Positions 61,540 to 64,000 of a stretch of 64,000 nucleotides of DNA are shown piece by piece. Position numbers and translations under genes: made by a program. The DNA comes from JAWVFM01 sp963841455 (GTDB taxonomy: Bacteria > Actinomycetota > Thermoleophilia > Solirubrobacterales > 70-9), in contig CAWJCU010000003.1 in NCBI GenBank assembly GCA_963841455.1, forward strand, positions 310,001 through 374,000. The letters run 5' to 3'. Numbering within the stretch: position 1 is the first letter of the stretch; each line of letters opens with the position of its first letter. The notes beneath the pieces are model-generated. The model did no database searches, had not been told where the DNA came from, and worked only from the letters and a program-made list of their open reading frames with translations.

Positions 61540-62606
61540 GTGAGCCGCCCACACACGTTGTGAACAGCTGAAAAGCCATCCGGGCCCACCCAGAGGCTTG
61601 TGGTGTTCGACGCCACAGACCCAAGGAGGACCCGGATGAAGGTTCACGCTAACGCCGCTCTCGGACCCGCAGGGCGGATTGCTCTCGTTCAAGCGATCGA
61701 GTCGGGGATGACGTTGAGGGCGGCAGCTGCCGCCCTCAACGTCGCTCCGGCGACCGCTCATCGCTGGTGGCACCGCCACCAGGCCGCGGGCGAGGCGGAG
61801 CTCGCCTCTGGCGCTTGGCTTCGGGACCGAAGCTCCCGACCCGCCCACCAGCCACGGCGCCTTAGCCCCGCCGAGGAGGAGCCGATCCTGCGGGCCCGCC
61901 TTGAGACCGGACTCGGCCCGGGCCGGCTCGCCGGCATCGTTCGCAAGGCCCGTTCGACGATCTGGAAGGTCCTTCATCGCCACGGGCTCTCACGGCGCCC
62001 GCGCTCGCCACGCGAGAGCTACCGTCGTTATGAGTGGTCGCGGCCTGGAGCCCTGCTTCACGTCGACATGGCTCGTCTGGCGCGCTTTGAGCGCCCAGGC
62101 CATCGGGTTCGCGGTCGTTCACCGGAGGCTCGCCGCGAACAACTGCGCTCGCAGGCGAGCTACGTCTACCTGCACTGCGTCGTTGACGATCACTCCCGCT
62201 ACGCCTACGTCGAGCAGCACCCAGACGATCGTGGAGAGACGGCGGCCGGGGTGCTCGAGCGGGCGATCGCCCACCTCGCCGAGCTCGGCTTCGATCCGCC
62301 CGAGGCGGTGATGAGCGACAACGCCTTCGCCTACCGGCGCTCGCTTGCCTTCCGGGCGGTGCTCGAGCGCCACTCAGCCCGCCAGATCCTCACCCCGCCC
62401 TACACGCCGCGCTGGAACGGCAAGGTCGAGCGCTTCATCCAGACGCTGAAAAGGGAGTGGGCTTACGCCCACTCTTGGCCCGACTCAGCCGAGCGGGCCA
62501 GGGCTCTGAGATCCTTCCTTCGCTACTACAACCGGCGACGTCCCCACAGCTCGCTGGGCGACCGGCCGCCGATCAGCCGTGTTCACAACGTCCGTGGGCA
62601 GGACAG
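61540..62606 (+). mobile_element. IS481-like insertion sequence in a CTAG target
   Basis: Both ends carry matching inverted repeats. Left GTGAGCCGCCCAC plus ACGTTGTGAACA (61540-61566) matches the right end read inward, CTGTCCTGCCCAC plus ACGTTGTGAACA (62606-62580), at 21 of 27 positions, the inner 12 perfectly. CTAG flanks both sides (61536-61539 and 62607-62610) as a target duplication. One transposase gene fills the element. CTAG-type targets are known for IS481 itself. It lies between the PAP2 operon and the TAN-repeat gene. Confidence 0.88.
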
Positions 62607-62610
62607 CTAG
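61636..62610 (+). CDS. IS481-family transposase
   Basis: 324 aa, intact. An N-terminal HTH (MTLRAAAAALNVAPATAHRWW), a second HTH region (RKARSTIWKVLHRHGLSRRP), and the rve catalytic domain with the DDE residues: first Asp in LLHVDMARLARF, second in VMSDNAFAYRR, and Glu in WNGKVERFIQTLKREWAY. ATG 61636 sits behind AAGGAGG. The stop TAG (62608-62610) is made by the CTAG target duplication, 2 bases beyond the element's end. Confidence 0.93.
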   Translation: MKVHANAALGPAGRIALVQAIESGMTLRAAAAALNVAPATAHRWWHRHQAAGEAELASGAWLRDRSSRPAHQPRRLSPAEEEPILRARLETGLGPGRLAGIVRKARSTIWKVLHRHGLSRRPRSPRESYRRYEWSRPGALLHVDMARLARFERPGHRVRGRSPEARREQLRSQASYVYLHCVVDDHSRYAYVEQHPDDRGETAAGVLERAIAHLAELGFDPPEAVMSDNAFAYRRSLAFRAVLERHSARQILTPPYTPRWNGKVERFIQTLKREWAYAHSWPDSAERARALRSFLRYYNRRRPHSSLGDRPPISRVHNVRGQDS

Positions 62611-63350
62611 GGCGCGCTCGCCTGGACTCCCCAGCACCACATGGTGAAGACGCCGCCGGTGGGGTTGAACGGGCAATGCACCCAGACCGACTTGCCGGTG
62701 TTCGCAGGGCCGGCATCCGTGATCAGCGTGTCGAGCGAGTCGAACCCGGCGCCCGTCGCCGGTCCGATCTGGCCCGCGCCGCCGGCCGGAATCCCGAACG
62801 CCGTAGCGCTCTGCGGGTTCTCGGTGAAGACGGTGCCGATCAGGTTGCCGGAGGTGTTGTGGTTGACGATTCGCAGCTGCGTGAACTTGTCGGCGTCGCC
62901 GTCGGTGGTGAGGTCGAAGTTCCCGACGCTCGACGAGAAGAGCGCCTGAGGTGATGTCGCGTCGATCTGCCCGTTGCCGAAGAGGATGCGGTTCGAGCGC
63001 TCGAACGCATTCGGGCCGAGCCCGCCGAGCTGCTGCGCGTTGTCGGCGGTGTTCGCCGTATTGGCCGTATTTGCCGTGTTCGCGGTATTGGCCGTGTTCG
63101 CCGTGTTCGCGGTTTCGGCCGTGGTCGCCGTGTCGGCGAGCTTCGCCTTCTTGACCTTGCCCAGCTTCCGCTTGTTCACCTGCTTGCCCTTGATCGTGTG
63201 GTCCTTGAGCTTCTTCCCGGCAACGGACTTGTTCTCGAGGTCCTTGCCGCTGATCGTCGAGACCGCGTAGGCGGAGCCCCCGATCGCCAAGAAGACGGCC
63301 ACCGTCGACATGACGTTGGCGTAGCTGATCTTCGAAATTGACTTCCGCAT
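62607..63350 (-). CDS. Secreted protein with TAN tripeptide repeats
   Basis: 247 aa, intact. The signal/anchor MRKSISKISYANVMSTVAVF ends with AIGGSAYA. A Lys-rich stretch follows (LKDHTIKGKQVNKRKLGKVK), then a run of Thr-Ala-Asn triplets (residues ~77-101), then a beta-rich C-terminal domain with two cysteines (VHCPFNPTGGVFTMWCWG). The triplet run is encoded by 9-bp DNA repeats at 63042-63131. This layout recurs in surface proteins of Thermoleophilia-type actinobacteria (my recollection). The stop codon TAG is inside the CTAG duplication at the IS edge. Confidence 0.75.
   Translation of the reverse strand: MRKSISKISYANVMSTVAVFLAIGGSAYAVSTISGKDLENKSVAGKKLKDHTIKGKQVNKRKLGKVKKAKLADTATTAETANTANTANTANTANTANTANTADNAQQLGGLGPNAFERSNRILFGNGQIDATSPQALFSSSVGNFDLTTDGDADKFTQLRIVNHNTSGNLIGTVFTENPQSATAFGIPAGGAGQIGPATGAGFDSLDTLITDAGPANTGKSVWVHCPFNPTGGVFTMWCWGVQASAP
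63042..63131. repeat. Ten 9-bp tandem repeats coding for TAN triplets
   Basis: Units such as GTTCGCCGT, ATTGGCCGT and GTTCGCGGT follow one another without gaps. Each encodes Thr-Ala-Asn or a close variant on the minus strand, and third-position differences show they are not recent perfect copies. Such arrays can change length by slippage. Confidence 0.8.
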
Positions 63351-63436
63351 CTAGAGGTCCCTCTCCGGTAGCTGGCACGCTCGACCCTACACGCCTTTTG
63401 GCCCTGGCGGGCACGGCGGGCCGGTAGGTTGCGGGC

Positions 63437-64000
63437 GTGCCCGAGCTTCGCGACGTGCGCACGACCGACGAGCTCCGCGTCTACGCGCGCAACCGGCTGA
63501 TCGAGTCGCGACTCACCCCGAACGCGATCTCGTTGACGGGGTTCGTGCTGAACGCCGCCGCGGCAGTGCTCATCCTCGAGCGCCTCTTCTTCTGTGCGGG
63601 CGTCGCCTTCATCGTCGGTTCGATCATGGACACGCTCGACGGCCGCTACTCGCGGATGTCCGGGAAGGGAACGCAGTTCGGCGCCTTCCTCGATTCGACG
63701 CTGGACCGGATCGAGGAGGGCATCGTGCTCGCGGCGGTCGCCTGGTACTTCGCCGACATCGGCGACTCGGTCGCCGCCGCGTTCTGCGTCGTCGCGGTGC
63801 TGGGCTCGCTGATGGTCTCCTACACGCGGGCGCGGGCGGAGGCGCTCGGCATCGAGTGCAAGGTCGGAATCGCCACCAGGCCGGTTCGCGTGGTGATCCT
63901 CTCGATCGGGCTCGTGTTCGCGAAGGGCGCCGGGATCGGTGATTTCGAGCTTCTCGCGCCGGCCGTCTACGTGCTCGCCGGGCTCACCGCCTTCACGGCG
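63437..64000 (+). CDS. CDP-alcohol phosphatidyltransferase, partial (runs off window)
   Basis: 188 codons seen, no stop. The catalytic motif spans residues ~56-81: DTLDGRYSR, then GTQFGAFLDSTLDR, i.e. DxxDGxxSRx8GxxxDxxxD. The usual AR is SR here. Several membrane helices follow (IVLAAVAWYFADI, VVAVLGSLMV). GTG 63437 begins VPELRDVRTTDELRVYARNR. It could be a phosphatidylinositol-phosphate or phosphatidylglycerophosphate synthase; the window does not decide. Confidence 0.88.
   Translation, partial: MPELRDVRTTDELRVYARNRLIESRLTPNAISLTGFVLNAAAAVLILERLFFCAGVAFIVGSIMDTLDGRYSRMSGKGTQFGAFLDSTLDRIEEGIVLAAVAWYFADIGDSVAAAFCVVAVLGSLMVSYTRARAEALGIECKVGIATRPVRVVILSIGLVFAKGAGIGDFELLAPAVYVLAGLTAFTA

Noticed and set aside
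63042..63131. Short regularly spaced repeats that could suggest a CRISPR array
   Set aside because: The units are contiguous 9-mers with no spacers, lie inside an intact coding frame, and encode Thr-Ala-Asn triplets.
63378..63410. Third copy of the two-hairpin element on the minus strand (AAAAGGCGTGTAGGG)
   Set aside because: Only part of the linker matches, one base is missing, and no flanking hairpins of the same form can be drawn.

Overview
The window is 64 kb of very GC-rich DNA that is coding almost end to end. Many genes start with GTG or TTG, and many stop and start codons overlap as ATGA, GTGA or TGATG. The dnaK-grpE-dnaJ-hspR-clpB order with a MerR-type HspR, the CsoR repressor, the separate purS/purQ/purL genes and the LigD-type ligase point to an actinobacterium. 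The repeat protein at the right end and the many paralogous sulfotransferases would fit the class Thermoleophilia; that placement is inference. About half of the genes carry single-base frame breaks while the protein stays conserved on both sides, and both insertions and deletions occur. I read this mainly as draft or long-read consensus error, not gene decay, so broken genes are listed as CDS with approximate break points.

Layout. 1-7060 (minus) holds a SnoaL-like protein, thiE, a small membrane protein, and a 2-oxoacid dehydrogenase operon (lpd, a DsbA-like protein, E1 alpha, E1 beta, E2 running off the window). 7103-9446 (plus) is a TPP riboswitch followed by thiO-thiS-thiG. 9564-13310 (plus) is a sulfate/thiosulfate ABC transporter, followed by a convergent cysteine-free Rrf2 regulator and a short LigD. 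15421-17063 has an HTH plus double-HNH gene, tRNA-Lys and an AhpD-like protein. 17068-20753 (minus) is purF-purN-purH. 20845-26096 (plus) holds an SDR, a TetR regulator, an AhpD-like protein, a secreted esterase and a heparinase II/III-like lipoprotein.

26093-38371 (minus) is the most unusual region. purC, purS, purQ and purL form one tightly coupled gene string into which five sulfotransferases, a glycosyltransferase and a methyltransferase are inserted, with start/stop overlaps at most junctions. 38425-43730 adds an RTX-like secreted protein, a GT2-type and a GT4-type glycosyltransferase and two more sulfotransferases. 43741-46574 is a CsoR operator, csoR, a P450 and a secreted protein. 46571-49693 (minus) is purD-purE-purB. 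Then come a GYD protein, a second heparinase II/III-like protein, the chaperone operon (51891-58627), a cytochrome c-cupredoxin fusion, nth, a PAP2-type membrane enzyme, an IS481-like element inserted in CTAG, a TAN-repeat surface protein and the start of a CDP-alcohol phosphatidyltransferase.

Three themes stand out. Seven sulfotransferases, three glycosyltransferases, two heparinase-like proteins and a sulfate importer together suggest a sulfated extracellular or cell-envelope glycan (inference; no PAPS synthesis genes are in the window). Ten purine-biosynthesis genes are spread over three minus-strand blocks. A two-hairpin element with an invariant 13-nt linker and compensatory stem changes occurs twice, before cysA and before the PAP2 gene, and looks like an RNA leader I cannot assign to a known class. 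No stretch longer than about 200 bases lacks a gene.
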